A stretch of 64,000 nucleotides of DNA from Ailurus styani (taxonomy: Eukaryota; Chordata; Mammalia; Carnivora; Ailuridae), in NCBI GenBank assembly GCA_002007465.1, contig LNAC01000108.1, forward strand, positions 3,736,306 through 3,800,305, read 5' to 3'. Position numbers and translations under genes: made by a program. The notes beneath the pieces were generated by a model. That model worked only from the letters and a program-made list of their open reading frames with translations. It ran no database searches and had not been told where the DNA came from. This document shows, in pieces, positions 21,590 to 31,765 of this stretch (position 1 is its first letter; every line of letters begins with the position of its first letter).

Positions 21590-21695
21590 ATAAAATTGTC
21601 ATTTTATTGTCATTTATTATTAAATGACATTTATTGTTAAATAAACAATATTGTCATTTATTGTTAAAAAAAAACAATAAATTGTCATTTAAGCC
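21590..21695. repeat. AT-rich direct and inverted repeat cluster
   Basis: TTGTCATTT occurs four times (starts 21,596, 21,607, 21,651, 21,682) and AAATGACA once inverted (21,622-21,629). TGTCATTTA (21,608-21,616) and TAAATGACA (21,621-21,629) form a perfect 9-bp stem with a 4-base loop. Confidence 0.8.
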
Positions 21696-21755
21696 ACTAG
21701 GTGTTGGTGTGGTTTGTCACGCAGCAATAGCTGACTGATACCTGGAGGGATGGAG

Positions 21756-22224
21756 AGGTGGAAAAGGATGCAGGAGAGGGTCAGGTGGAAAACATCCTGT
21801 GCCAGCACACAGCTCATGTCTCTTTGTGTGGAGGGGTGGGGAGAGTTCCCTGGAATTGCTGCTGGAGACTCAGAGCAGAGCCTGAGCCTCTGTTTCTTGG
21901 AATGCAAGGGCAATGTCAAAAGGCAAAATTCCTTGCCTCTGATGTGATTTGACAAACAGCTGCACACCCTCTAAGGACAAGCTGCTGTGGAAGCCTGGGG
22001 AAGGGCTCTGCCGGGGGCTCCTGGAGGGTTCATGGTCCAGTTCCACACAGAAAGAAAAGAGACTTGGAGGAGGGAGAGAGCACATGCAGTTGTAGGGGTC
22101 AAGGTAGGCTTTGTGGAAGGAGAGAGCATTTCAAGTCTGGCCCACCACACTTGGGCAACCTTACCCCAAACATTTAAAAACATTCAAAAACCTCCCTAAT
22201 CCATGCAGGGAGGGGGAACTTAGG
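21756..22224. other. Unassigned DNA
   Basis: No exon or clear repeat was seen. Overlapping short frames on both strands are not credible genes. Confidence 0.3.
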
Positions 22225-22390
22225 GTCAGGGGCCGTGGCTTCTGGTCTAGACATTGTGACCCACTCGCTGTGTGACTTTGGGCAAATTTCTTGCCTGAGT
22301 CTCAGTCTTATCTATCCAGTGGGAATCAAAAACATTACCTACCTCGTAGGTTAGCCAGAATGATTAACAAAATAAGGTGGGTGACTGTGT
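22225..22390 (+). mobile_element. MIR SINE
   Basis: Sense MIR: 'gcttctggtctagacattg', 'ctcgctgtgtgactttgggc', 'aaatttcttgcctgagtctcag', 'acctacctcgtaggttag'. Confidence 0.8.
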
Positions 22391-22714
22391 TTTGACATTT
22401 TTTACATGGCTTTGTTTTCTTCCCCAGCCTTTTGGTTCTACACGAAGGAAGTTCATCTAAATACTCCCGTGTCGTTGTTGTCGTTGTTCGCTAGGCCCTT
22501 TTCCCTCCTCACCTTGATGGGTGAGTTGAGGAAGGGCACAGCCCTGCGTGGCCCACCCTGCCCCTCTCTTCCCCATCCTTCCGCCAGCTGGCTGACCAAC
22601 ACGTTCTGCTCTGCCCTCTGCCACCCTGGGAGCCTACTGACGGCTCCGTGGAAGTCAAGGGAGGGTGCAAAGGGCGAAGAGTGGATGTGAGGGCAAACAG
22701 AAAAGATCGAACAC
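22391..22714. other. Unassigned DNA
   Basis: No exon recognised. It is moderately GC-rich, with a small GTT repeat (22,472-22,490). Confidence 0.3.
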
Positions 22715-23030
22715 CTCACCAGCAGGAGACTGGTTCAATAAATCATAGGATACCCGTGCAATTGGGTTACATTCGGCCATTAACAGTAATGTTGAGAAAA
22801 ACTATTTATTGGAAAGGAATTCATTCTATCTTTTGGTGAAAAAGTACAGATAAAATATATAATATAGTGCAACTTCGGTCAAAAAACATAGATCCACACA
22901 GAAAAATCTGAGGAAGGTTAGTCCTAGGTGACAAAAAAAAAAAAAAAAAAAAGCTAGCATAAATTTTTTGCTCTCTTTCTTCTCTGAATTTTGAAAACTG
23001 TCCATACTGAATATTACTGGGGCTTGAGCA
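22715..23030 (+). mobile_element. LINE-1 M-type 3' end
   Basis: Sense old L1 3' end: 'gactggttcaataaatcatagg', 'cattcggccattaacagtaatg', then an A19 tract (22,933-22,951) and 'ctctgaattttgaaaactg'. Non-coding. Confidence 0.6.
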
Positions 23031-23279
23031 GCCTCCATAAACGCCCTTGTTTTCCCCGTTCAGGCTCTGAACCAACAGAAGGGAATATAAAAGAGTAAGT
23101 CGAGTAGAGGTCAAAGTATCAATTCTATTACTGGAACTAGCAGGGTTGGAGGCTGGGCTTAGAGGTACAGCAGCCCGAGCTTCCTAAAACTGAACCCCTG
23201 AATTAGACTGACACAGGCAGCATGACCAGCCGCCCCTATCACAGAGGCAAATGGCCTTGAAGTCAGCAATAACTGTGAC
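23031..23279. other. Unassigned DNA
   Basis: Short interval with no recognised feature. Confidence 0.3.
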
Positions 23280-23492
23280 AACAATCACCATCACGGCTTC
23301 CTGAGCAGTTACTGTGTCCGAGAGGCTGTGCTAAGTGTCCTGTGCACATCCATACACTGAATCCACACAACAGGCATCAGAGATGTATTTTATTATCCTC
23401 CTTCAGACAAGGAATTGGAGAGCACACGAGTTTAGCTCATTTTCCCAAAGACATGCAGGCAGAGAGCTGGAATCTGCCCCCCAGTCTTCCCA
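23280..23492 (-). mobile_element. MIR SINE
   Basis: Antisense MIR: 'gagcagttactgtgtccgag', 'gctgtgctaagtgtcctg', 'ttattatcctccttcagac', 'aattttcccaaagacatgc'-like segment. Confidence 0.7.
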
Positions 23493-23674
23493 GGTCGGAA
23501 GTCGCTGCCCTTCTTGTTTGGAGGGACTGCCTCTAAGGGCACATCTGTGAACTTGCCCATGAGGGAGAGAAAGGTCCGGCTGCAATGCCAGGATTTGAAA
23601 CAAGCTCAAAGTCAGCCATAAAGAAACTTCCAAAACTGTGATGAGGTCCCTCCACTCACACACTTTGTCTTGGT

Positions 23675-23835
23675 AGACAGCCCGGAGTAATGGAAAATGA
23701 ACTGGCCTTCGAGTCAGAAAACCAGGGGTCCCATGAAACAGTTATGTAGCCCCAAAAGGATCCATCTCCTTTCTGGGCCTCAATTTCTCCTTCTGTGAAG
23801 TGAGGGTGTTGAGCAGGTTGACTGGGCAGGCCCCT
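23675..23835 (+). mobile_element. MIR SINE fragment
   Basis: Sense MIR: 'agtaatggaaaatgaactgg', 'ccttcgagtcagaaaacc', 'cctttctgggcctcaatttctcc' (read in parts). Confidence 0.65.
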
Positions 23836-24164
23836 TCCAGCTTTGACATGCTGAGATTCCGGGGCGGGGGGGTGCTCTGAGGTCCTACAGCCCACGAGGG
23901 GAGGGGAGCCTGGAGCTGCCCAGCAGAGCACGCCCTTGGAGCATGGGCCATGGGTCTTGCTCAGAAAAGAGGTTTGGGTCTGAAAACAACACAACTGTGT
24001 CCACCCTCCGACGTCCCCATGGCTGGCTGAGGGCAGGAGAGAGCCAGACAAGGACATATTGATACTAATGAACTCCTGCCCTGAAATCTCTGTGATGCTC
24101 TGTGAACTCACATTGGCCTCATTTTGAGGACCAAAGAGTCAAGCAGCAGCAAGGATATGGAAGC
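23836..24164. other. Unassigned DNA
   Basis: No repeat was recognised, apart from a short G-run (23,860-23,871). A 151-codon antisense frame spans the MIR and this interval and is not a gene. Confidence 0.3.
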
Positions 24165-24179
24165 AGCTTTGCCTGTTTA

Positions 24180-24376
24180 TTTATTTATTTTTAAGATTTT
24201 ATTTATTTATTTGACAGAGAGAGAGAGATCACAAGTAGGCAGAGAGGCAGGCAAAGAGGAGGAAGCAGGCTCCCCGCCGAGCAGAGAGCCCGATTCGGGC
24301 CTCGATCCCAGGACCCTGAGATCATGACCTGAGCCGAAGGCAGAGGCTTTAACCCACTGAGCCATCCAGGCACCCC
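24180..24376 (-). mobile_element. Young CAN SINE, mustelid type
   Basis: Antisense copy with 'ctttaacccactgagccatcc' at its 5' end. TSDs are AGCTTTGCCTGTTTA (24,165-24,179) and AGCTCTGCCCATTTA (24,377-24,391), with a few mismatches. Confidence 0.94.
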
Positions 24377-24391
24377 AGCTCTGCCCATTTA

Positions 24392-24789
24392 AAGTGAGTG
24401 TAAGAGATGACAGGAGCTGCCACCACTGTAGCCAAAGTACCAACTCAAGAAAATGGAGGAACACCGGCCAGCTGGGAACATATAAGTGATGGTCCCTGGC
24501 CTCCCCCCTGCCCCAAAGGCTGCATATCACCAACAAATGCGACTTTCTGCACAAACAACTTCTCTCTGGCCTGAAGCGACCCTCAAACAGGGACAGAGAC
24601 AATACCTCAGCCATCAAGTGAGACAACTCTGAGGATACATCAGACCGTCTTCCAGAGTTCCCAGGGAGATCAGGCTCCAGATGCCCACAGTGGAACTGAC
24701 AGTCCTCTGCCTTCCCTGTCGCCCACCTGTGTTTCCTGGGATCCGCTCCTGAACAAATTCAAGGGACTCGACTTCCTGTTTGGTGACTT
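24392..24789. other. Unassigned DNA
   Basis: No recognised repeat or exon. Confidence 0.3.
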
Positions 24790-25296
24790 TGCAATGGTTC
24801 AACCTGGCTAGGTGAAACTACATTGCCCAGAATTCCATTTCCTGGACGTTTCCAGCTAAGGTTGGCCACAAAGGAATTTTTGCAGGAAGTTTGGAGGGCA
24901 GCGGGGAAGTGCAGCCATTTTGTGGCTTGCACACACTGTGACTCAGCCCATTGACATGAGGTCCATACCTGCTGCACTTCCCCTGACTTCCCTCAGCTTC
25001 TCAGTCAGGGCAGGCACATGTGTTTAGCTCTGTGACACAGGATCCTGGCTTCTGCAGGACACACCCCATCATCAGACTCAACAAGGGCAGACCCCAACTT
25101 TGGAGAGTTCTCTTAGGGTTCCAGCTTGTCCTTGCTGTCCCTCCCTTTCCACCCATCTTCCCTTTCTGTTTGCCTCTGATATCAGGCACCGTGATCACAG
25201 CCTTATAGAGACTCCCACAATGGATAAAGCCTGGTCCTTACAACAAAAGCCCTTAAATGTGCATATGTATTGTCCCAGAAAAAAAATCGGAGATAG

Positions 25297-25444
25297 GGCG
25301 CCTGGGCGGCTCAGTGGGTTAAAGCCTCTGCCTTCAGCTCAGGTCATGATCTCAGGGTCCTGGGATTGAGCCCCGCATCGGGCTCCCTGCTCAGCGTGGA
25401 GCCTGCTTCCTCCTCTCTCTCTGCCTGCCTCTCAGCCTACTTAT

Positions 25445-25478
<34 letters not shown>

Positions 25479-25527
25479 ATAAATAAAATAAAAATCTAAT
25501 TTAAAAAAATTTTTTAAAAAAGAAAAG
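25297..25527 (+). mobile_element. CAN SINE, young type with expanded CT tract
   Basis: Sense copy starting 'ggcgcctgggcggctcagtg'. The CT run at 25,447-25,477 has expanded. TSDs are AAAAATCGGAGATA (25,282-25,295) and AAAAATCAGAGACA (25,528-25,541). Confidence 0.93.
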
Positions 25528-25577
25528 AAAAATCAGAGACAAAGTATGTCCATGGGGGTCCAGGCAAAACCCCACGA
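25478..25577 (+). repeat. First copy of a 100-bp direct duplication flanking N
   Basis: It holds the SINE tail and 50 bases of its 3' flank. It is followed by a single N (25,578) and then by the same 100 bases again. The copies differ only inside the T/A homopolymers (T6A6 against T4A8). Confidence 0.95.
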
Positions 25578-25578
25578 N
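25578..25578. other. Single ambiguous base between duplicate copies
   Basis: One N lies exactly at the junction of two 100-bp copies, which suggests an unmerged overlap between contigs. Confidence 0.95.
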
Positions 25579-25678
25579 AATAAATAAAATAAAAATCTAA
25601 TTTAAAAAAATTTTAAAAAAAAGAAAAGAAAAATCAGAGACAAAGTATGTCCATGGGGGTCCAGGCAAAACCCCACGA
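25579..25678 (+). repeat. Second copy of the 100-bp direct duplication
   Basis: Same length and sequence as 25,478-25,577 apart from homopolymer differences. After it the sequence continues into the old LTR-like repeat. Confidence 0.95.
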
Positions 25679-25795
25679 GGAGACACATAGGATGTTTTGC
25701 TCCTGGTGGCAGGTGCAGCTCTCTGACTGAATCCTCACCAATACACCTTGTCTCAGATTCTATTTCTGGAGGAACCCAAACCAAGAGAGTCAGGA

Positions 25796-26589
25796 ACTCC
25801 CAAGATGTATTGGGATGAATCGGTTAGACTTGAGGTCCCCACTGGTGGACTGAGACATTGCCAGGGACATAGCAACCTCAGGACAATATTAGGATGTCAT
25901 CTTGACCCCTCCCTTCTGGCTGGCAGGGCCCATATGCTACACAATCAAGCTTTATACTCACACCTCACACTTCCTCCTGTTTTAGGAAAACAGTACTGGT
26001 GTACTCTCGAGCATCCAAAAAGAAATATTTCTGTGAAAATGTCAACAGCATTATTGCTTTCTTTTTAAGTAGTGGCATATTCCCTGGTGCTCAACACCAA
26101 GAACCTTGGTGCGGAATCAGCCTGTTCTCCAGGGTTCAATCAGAAACTGAGTTCCCAAGAGTTAGAGAGAGCCACACAGCCCTCTGTCCAGTGAAAGGAG
26201 GTAAAGGCTCAGCTGGAAGCAGGCTGGGATTTTCAGGGCACTCTTGGAGGTTGGGATCCATGAAGCCTAAGAATCCTCACCATCATCATCTCTAAGCAAA
26301 GCAGTTTGTTCCCTCCTCAGCTTTCCCACGGGACTCTGCACAAACATGCATTGGCCCATTTACCACCAGGGCATGTAACACTGCTCCACCTGACCCTGAG
26401 CTTCTCCAGAACAGGATGCTGATGGCAAGGCAGCCTCCCTGGCCCCCAAGGCAGTGCCTGGGAGAGTGTAGTAAAGGAGATCAAAGTTCCCTTTGCTGTC
26501 CCCAAACACTGACCCTGGAAGAGCACTCTCAGGACTTCTCCTCCTCCTTGTGCAGATAAGAAAACTGAAGCCCAGGAAGGAGAAAGTTA
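25796..26589. other. Unassigned DNA
   Basis: No recognised exon. A short antisense MIR-like piece is possible at 26,550-26,590 ('gataagaaaactgaagccc'). Confidence 0.3.
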
Positions 26590-26689
26590 CACAGACTATG
26601 ATCTCCTTGAAGCAGGAATGATAGTTTGTTTGTCTCTGCTTTCTCAGAACCAGCACTGGACCCGACACAGAGTAGCCTTCAATAGTTGC
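26590..26689 (+). mobile_element. LINE-2 3' end
   Basis: The end of L2 ('gaaccagcactggacccgacacag' and 'cttcaatagttgctgaatg', in parts) runs directly into a TGAA microsatellite. Confidence 0.6.
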
Positions 26690-26741
26690 TGAATGAATGA
26701 ATGAATGAATGAATGAATGAATGAATGAATGAATGAATGAA
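26690..26741 (+). repeat. (TGAA)n microsatellite
   Basis: A 52-base pure TGAA/GAAT run forms the tail of the L2 end. Probably polymorphic. Confidence 0.95.
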
Positions 26742-26767
26742 GCTGGTCATAATAAACTGAGAATTGG

Positions 26768-27090
26768 GGGGAGGTGCCTGGCTGACTCAGTGGGTAGAGC
26801 ATATGACTCTTGATTTCGGGGTTGTAAATCTAAGCCCGTACTGGGTGAAGGGATTACTTAAAAATAATTTTTTTAAAGATTTTATTTATTTATTTGACAG
26901 AGACACAGTGAGAGAGGAAACACACGCAGGGGAGTGGTAGAGAGAGGAGCAGGCTTTCCGCTGAGCAGGGAGCCCGACTCCGGGCTCAATCCCAGGACCC
27001 TGGGATCATGACCTGAGTCGAAGGCAGACGCTTAAGACTGAGCCACCCAGGCACCCCAAGATGATTTTTTTTAATAAAAATAAATAAACC
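26768..27090 (+). mobile_element. Short tRNA-like CAN SINE, split by a second SINE
   Basis: 'gtgcctggctgactcagtgg', 'agagcatatgactcttgat', 'ggttgtaaatctaagccc', 'gggattacttaaaaataat' mark the short variant without the CT-rich half. The A-tail continues after the inner SINE as 'aagatgattttttttaataa'. Confidence 0.85.
26874..27057 (-). mobile_element. CAN SINE nested in the A-tail of another SINE
   Basis: Antisense copy from 'aaagattttatttatttatt' to 'gagccacccaggcacccc'. Target repeats are the T/A-rich words at about 26,861-26,873 and 27,058-27,072. Confidence 0.93.
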
Positions 27091-28124
27091 TAGAACTGGA
27101 AGCCAAACCTCCTGACTACCAGATCCTTCTACTTCCTTCACGCCTCCCCCAGCCCACCCTCAAGCTCACATCTGATCAAAAATACAATTTCCTTTCCTTT
27201 CCATTGTTGGCCCAGAATTCTCTTGGATTATTCACCCAGAATCCCCTCGGATGGCTCACCCAGAGTCCTGGCTCCTCATTTGGGAAAGTAGAACTTTTGG
27301 GATAGTGATCAAAGGCGTTTTAAGGGCAAAGGCATGAAAACCCTGGTTGCGAGGGCAGCTTTTCCAAGTCCATCGGCTGAGGGTCTCCAGCTGTGAAAAG
27401 GAGCATAGAATTAAGACAGCTTTCAGTCCTCACCACAACCTCCAGCCCTGTGTTCCCCACATAATGGTCACTGGGAGATATTAGCATCTAAATTATTTTA
27501 AGGAGATGTAATAAGATTCACCCAGCAGGCCATTAATGACGAAAGAGATTATTACTGGAAAAAATCCAAGACTGACTTTGAGCAGAGTTGGTTCATCTAA
27601 ATGACCCTTTCCCTGCACCTCAGATGATCCTGGTCCCCAGAGATTATACAGATTTGAAAAAGTAACTGCCATGGAACATGCTCACGTTTATGCAAGAGGA
27701 TCTTACGGAAGGAATCTCTAGAGAATTAGGGTCAGGAGTGCATAGCAGTGAGATAAATGAGATGTTCCCTGAATCGTAGGAATCCTCTGTGGCAGAATTT
27801 ACAGGAAGCATCTCCAGTCTCCATATTTGGCAGGCATCCAGCCAGAGTTGTCAAGTATTAGATTAATTTTAATTCAATGCAAAAAACCACATTAGTGTAG
27901 TGTTGCAATTGAGAGTTGAAACATACAAAAGCCAAGAGTCCTTGAAGTGAATCATTCCAAAGCCTGAGCATCATTTCAAGCGTCCATCAAAAAAAGCACA
28001 TTCTTCAGAGCATTCCCCAGCTATCTGCCACCTTCAAATTGTACTACTTAGCCAGGTAAATGGGTCACTTGGCAGTGGCCTGAGGGGGCAGAGCTGCTGA
28101 TGAACATTACTGCACGGGTCTTGG
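27091..28124. other. Conserved-looking non-repetitive block
   Basis: No repeat was recognised in about 1 kb. AT-rich stretches have homeodomain-type words (for example 'gccattaatgacgaaag' near 27,530 and 'gattaattttaattcaatg' near 27,861). A regulatory role is inferred only. Confidence 0.3.
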
Positions 28125-28330
28125 TCACAGGAGTTAAAGTTCAAACTCCTTGACACGGCATTCAAGACCTTCCACCAACTAGCTTTAGCCGCCCTCCACA
28201 ACCTCATCTTTCAGTACGACCCTCCATGGTGTGCAGGCTGCAGCCACCCCGGCCCTTCGGGGACCACTGGTAATCTTCTTGCCACTCCTCAGCTGCACTG
28301 CTCGCTCAGTCTGCTCCACTCAGAGCCTGG
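28125..28330 (+). mobile_element. LINE-2 3' region
   Basis: Sense L2: 'gttcaaactccttgacacgg', 'attcaagaccttccaccaac', 'ctcctcagctgcactgctc'. Confidence 0.6.
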
Positions 28331-28843
28331 AAGGGAGCAGCCCCACACACCATGCATTAGGAGGCATCCCGTCCTCCCCCCAGCCTCTGCTTTCTGTGGA
28401 GGGGGAGGGGAGCTCCTGACCCAGAGGAGGCAGTCCACTAGCTAACCATCAGTGAATCAGATATCTCTTGAGAATTTGAACTAAAGGATACAAATAAGAG
28501 TTAGCCTTGAGCCCACAGATGGGAAAGACATTTTGAGGCAAGGTGCAATGATGAGCAAGCAAAGAGTCACCTCACAGAGAGAACAACACAAGAGACGCCA
28601 GGATGGAGATGGAGAAAGGACGGGGTCTGGGTTCCTGCCTCTCTTTCGAGACTCCGCATCAAGCCTGCTGCTGTTGGGGCCTGAGAGATATCCCCCATCT
28701 CCTGATGAGTGATTTCTCTCACGAACCATTCTGAGTAAGTGGCTTTCATGGGATCCCTGGATTCTCACTAGCAACATAAAACAGCATCCCCCTCGATATA
28801 GGTAATGCTGCTCATCCAACTGGTCACCCAGCGGTTGCTTATA
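28331..28843. other. Unassigned DNA
   Basis: No repeat or exon was recognised. A 147-codon antisense frame runs into the duplicated segment and is not credible as a gene. Confidence 0.3.
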
Positions 28844-28960
28844 TGAATGGACTGGATACTGCCCCCCCCTCAAAGTCTTCATCCAGCTGTACCCTCCAGC
28901 CTCTTTCTGCTGAGGTGACCTCACCCCTGGCAGGAAGTCCTGTGGGTGGTATATTAATCA
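28844..28960 (+). repeat. 117-bp duplicated segment, upstream copy
   Basis: It begins 'tgaatggactggatactgcc' and ends 'ggtggtatattaatca'. A second copy at 29,344-29,459 has four substitutions and one C fewer, about 96% identical, with starts 500 bases apart. Confidence 0.95.
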
Positions 28961-29480
28961 GGCTTCTCCAGAGAAACATAACCAATAGAATGTGTCTCTA
29001 TATAGAAAGAGATTTACTTTAAAGGAGTTAACTCATGTGATTATGGAGGCCGGCAAGTCCAAAATCTATAGGGTGAGCTGGCAGGCTGGAGACCCAGAAG
29101 GAGACCATGTTGAAGTTCAAGTCCAAAGGCCACCTCCTGCAGAATTCCCTCTTCCTCAAGGAAGGTCAGTCTTTTGTCTATTCAGCCCTTCAGTCCATTG
29201 GATGAGGCCCGCCCACATTATGAAGGGTAATCTGCTTTACTCAAAGGCTGCTGATTTAAATGTTAATCTCATCCAAAAACACTCTCACAGAAATATCCAG
29301 AATAATGTCTGACCAATACACGAGCACCCTGGTCCAGCCAAGTTGAATGGACTGGATACTGCCCCCCCTCAAAGTCTTCATCCAGCTGTACCCTCCAGTC
29401 TCTTTCTACTGAAGTGACCTCAACCCTGGCAGGAAGTCCTGTGGGTGGTATATTAATCATAAAATTAACCATTACAGGTA
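28961..29480 (-). mobile_element. Old LTR-like repeat interrupted by the duplicated segment
   Basis: Antisense: 'ggcttctccagagaaacata', 'tgattatggaggccggcaag', 'ttggatgaggcccgcccaca', 'ctgatttaaatgttaatctcatcc' (in parts), 'ggtccagccaagttg', then after the interruption 'ataaaattaaccattacagg'. These are the ends of one LTR-like family. The name is not given because I am not certain of it. Confidence 0.7.
29344..29459 (+). repeat. 116-bp duplicated segment, copy inside the LTR-like repeat
   Basis: It lies between 'ccaagt' and 'taaaattaacc' of the repeat, where related repeats have only a few bases (gacaca). It therefore interrupts the element and equals the DNA just outside the element's other end. 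Confidence 0.95.
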
Positions 29481-29688
29481 GTATCTATTTTTAAATGACC
29501 TTGACACATGGAACACAACCTCCTGATCACACCTCTCCAGCTGGCGGAAGTTCAGTGTGGTCACAGGCACCTCTAACAGCCTCTCAGCTGTAAATTAGGT
29601 TTAAGCACATGCTGTCACCCCTACACTGTCTCTCAAGCTCCAGGAGTAAGGTAAGGCCTTCTTTTTGGCTTAGGATAACCCCCCACCA
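29481..29688. other. Unassigned DNA
   Basis: No recognised feature. Confidence 0.3.

Positions 29689-29728
<40 letters not shown>
29689..29728. repeat. (CA)n microsatellite
   Basis: Twenty perfect AC/CA units. Probably polymorphic. Confidence 0.95.
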
Positions 29729-29730
<2 letters not shown>

Positions 29731-30545
29731 CCACCTCACTCTATGAATGGGGTAGTGGGGGGAATGCCATAGCACTCGAAAAAACTTTTTCAGAAAAATG
29801 ATCTCTCAATTGTCCTAGAGCATATGCCAAAACCAAGACAGAGAGTATCATCTCAACAGTCTCCTAAACTAGCCCTAGTGGGTTGCCATGTATTATGAGA
29901 CCTTCACCAGTGGCCATTCCTCTGGGCCTTTGTTTATGCCTGCCCCTCAACCGAGAATGTCCTCTTTTCTCTTCTCTTTCCTCAAACCCCCATGAAGCCC
30001 GGTACCATGTGGAAGAAAGAAAAAAAAAAAAGAGAAACCTAAGCCTATATTCCTCATTGCACAAAGCCAAGGCCCTGCAGTTACCCAGGTCAGCCCCCTT
30101 AGAAGACAATTTGGAAACCATCTGTTCTATTAGCAGCTTACCAAAGTATTCCGACATTGTCCTCTTCCCAAAAGGATTTCAAGAAAATGCCATTTTCTTA
30201 TACTGTTGCCATCTGCCCAGCTGTCCCACCCAGAATCCAGCTCTGGGAGCCTGGGCAGGGAGGGCTGGCCTGACCCAGCTGGACCTCATGGTGTCCAGGG
30301 GAGCTTGGAGCGGCCTCACCCAAGACTCTGGAACATCACAAATAGAGATGAACTCAACAGAATCCATGAGGGAAGCTGAGGTCCAAATGCCACCAGAAGA
30401 GAGTCAGGCAAGCTGTGACTCCAAGAAAGACCAGGGGAGGGTGGGCTGAGCCCAGAGGCCTTTTGTCTCCTCCTTGCAGAAGCAAGAGGGATGTCAGAGG
30501 TCACCAAGTCCAAGCTTTGGGACTCCCTAAAGCCTCACTTGACTC
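29729..30545. other. Unassigned DNA
   Basis: About 800 bases without a recognised repeat. A 188-codon frame at 29,883-30,449 (+) has no in-frame domain I recognise and crosses an A-rich run (30,019-30,031), so I do not call it a gene. Confidence 0.3.
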
Positions 30546-30622
30546 TTCCTCGACTCTGAGATCACAACATGAGCCAAAACCAAGAGTTGGGCACTCAACA
30601 TACTGTGCCATCCAGGCACCCC
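30546..30622 (-). mobile_element. CAN SINE fragment
   Basis: Only the 5' part of the SINE, antisense: 'gagccaaaaccaagagttgg' and 'gccatccaggcacccc'. The CT-rich half and tail are missing. Confidence 0.8.
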
Positions 30623-30644
30623 TGCCCTAAGATTTTTTTAATTA

Positions 30645-30860
30645 AATGCTTATTAAGCAACCACTATGTGTTAGGCTTTGCATTGGACATCTCCACTGGT
30701 AGTTATCACATTCACTCCCCTTGGCCGCCTGCAAGGTTAGCATCATCAGTCCCATTTTACAGATGATTGAACCGAGGCCCAGAAAAATCAAGCGCTTTGT
30801 CTAAGTAGTAAGTGTTAGAGCCAAGATTTGAACCCAGACCTGTTGACCAAGTCCAGCCCT
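30645..30860 (-). mobile_element. MIR SINE
   Basis: Near full-length antisense MIR: 'ttaagcaaccactatgtgttagg', 'cccattttacagatgattg', 'accgaggcccagaaaaatc', 'agagccaagatttgaacccag'. Confidence 0.85.
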
Positions 30861-31339
30861 CCCTACATGATTCCTGAGCTGATGGGAAGCAGCCCGCTAC
30901 CTCACAGCAGTCCAGCCTACACTGGAGAAACTCTGACAGAAAACTACAAAACTCCAGGACAGAGATTATATGGCCCTGAGCCTATGCCAAGTCTTAAAAG
31001 AATCGGATGGTGCAGACATATACCCATTCTTAAGCCAGTGTTCCAGATAGGAAGGAGTATTTGGCCATCACAAGGGATGTGTGGCTGCGAGGGAGCAGGC
31101 AAGTCAGTCTCCTTATTTGGGTCTCATTTCCCTCATCTGTCTACGAGTGGGGGGATCATGGTTGGGATGGCAAATAACCAATGTGCCCCACTCTTTCTTC
31201 CCACATCCATGACAGACATTGCTAATGGAGTACCATATCCGTCCTCCCAACACAGCCTTCCAATCTTTCTCAACACAGTGTTCCAAGCAATCACTACAGA
31301 CCATTTATTTGACTATGAAACTCTTCGCTAGCGTTAGAT
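30861..31339. other. Unassigned DNA
   Basis: No recognised repeat. A 167-codon frame (30,828-31,331, +) begins within the MIR and shows no domain. Confidence 0.3.
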
Positions 31340-31648
31340 CCACTTTATTCTTTGAACTATAAATAGAAGCATACAACATAGCCACCTATTGCCCAGTGAC
31401 GGCCCACTGCATCTTTCTCAGATGGAAGCTCTCTGACTCTGACCCTTCTGCCTCCTTCTTTCACTTATAAGCATGATGGTGATTACCTTGGGCCCACTCA
31501 GATAATCCAAGATAATCCCCCCATCTCAGGACCCTTAGTTTAATCACATCTGTAATGTCCCTTCTGCCCACATCAGGTAACAAATTCAGAGGTTCCGGGG
31601 GTTAGAATATGGACATCTTTGGGTGCTACTTAGTTTGTCTACCACAGA
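31340..31648 (-). mobile_element. MaLR LTR (MLT1-like)
   Basis: Antisense LTR: 'cccactcagataatccaag', 'taatcacatctgtaatgtccc', 'gttccgggggttagaatatgg', 'acatctttgggtgctac', ending 'tgtctaccaca'. Confidence 0.7.
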
Positions 31649-31654
31649 TGTCTC

Positions 31655-31765
31655 ATGGGATCATGTCTAAGGATTAAATAAAAATCATTCCTGTAAACAG
31701 TTTAAGCCCAATGCCCAGCAGTTGGTAAACCCTCAATAAATATTAACTATTGTTACTGCTATTTT
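31655..31765 (+). mobile_element. MIR SINE 3' fragment
   Basis: Sense MIR 3' end: 'ctaaggattaaataaaaatc', 'gcccaatgcccagcagttgg', 'ctcaataaatattaactattg'. Confidence 0.7.

Larger units (their letters stand above)
21030..21755 (+). mobile_element. MaLR LTR (MLT1-type), split by a SINE
   Basis: Sense MLT1 phrases: 'cttttggccataggatgc'-like, 'cacataaagaagctcaagg', 'tcatttaagccactaggtg', and the end 'gtcacgcagcaatagctgactgata' (read in parts). A CAN SINE inserted at 21,125-21,317. The poly-A-signal area expanded into an AT-rich hairpin cluster (21,590-21,690). Confidence 0.75.
24790..25795 (+). mobile_element. Old LTR-like repeat, split by a SINE and a duplication
   Basis: The left part (24,790-25,281) has 'ctacattgcccagaattcc' and 'aaggttggccacaaaggaat'. 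The right part (25,679-25,795) has 'gactgaatcctcaccaatacacc' and the end 'tctggaggaacccaaaccaag' (read in parts). This is the form of old MaLR-like LTRs, but the family is not assigned. Confidence 0.45.

Noticed and set aside
23656..24111. 151-codon frame (-)
   Set aside because: It overlaps a MIR and has no domain.
26768..26835. Possible tRNA-Lys gene in the short SINE
   Set aside because: The head is tRNA-like, but the B-box and acceptor stem are degraded and the A-rich tail is that of a SINE. The copy at 52,682 is the same.
29883..30449. 188-codon frame (+)
   Set aside because: No domain, passes through an A-run giving KKKK, and no splice or conservation support. Chance is likely.
30828..31331. 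167-codon frame (+)
   Set aside because: It starts within a MIR and has no recognisable domain.
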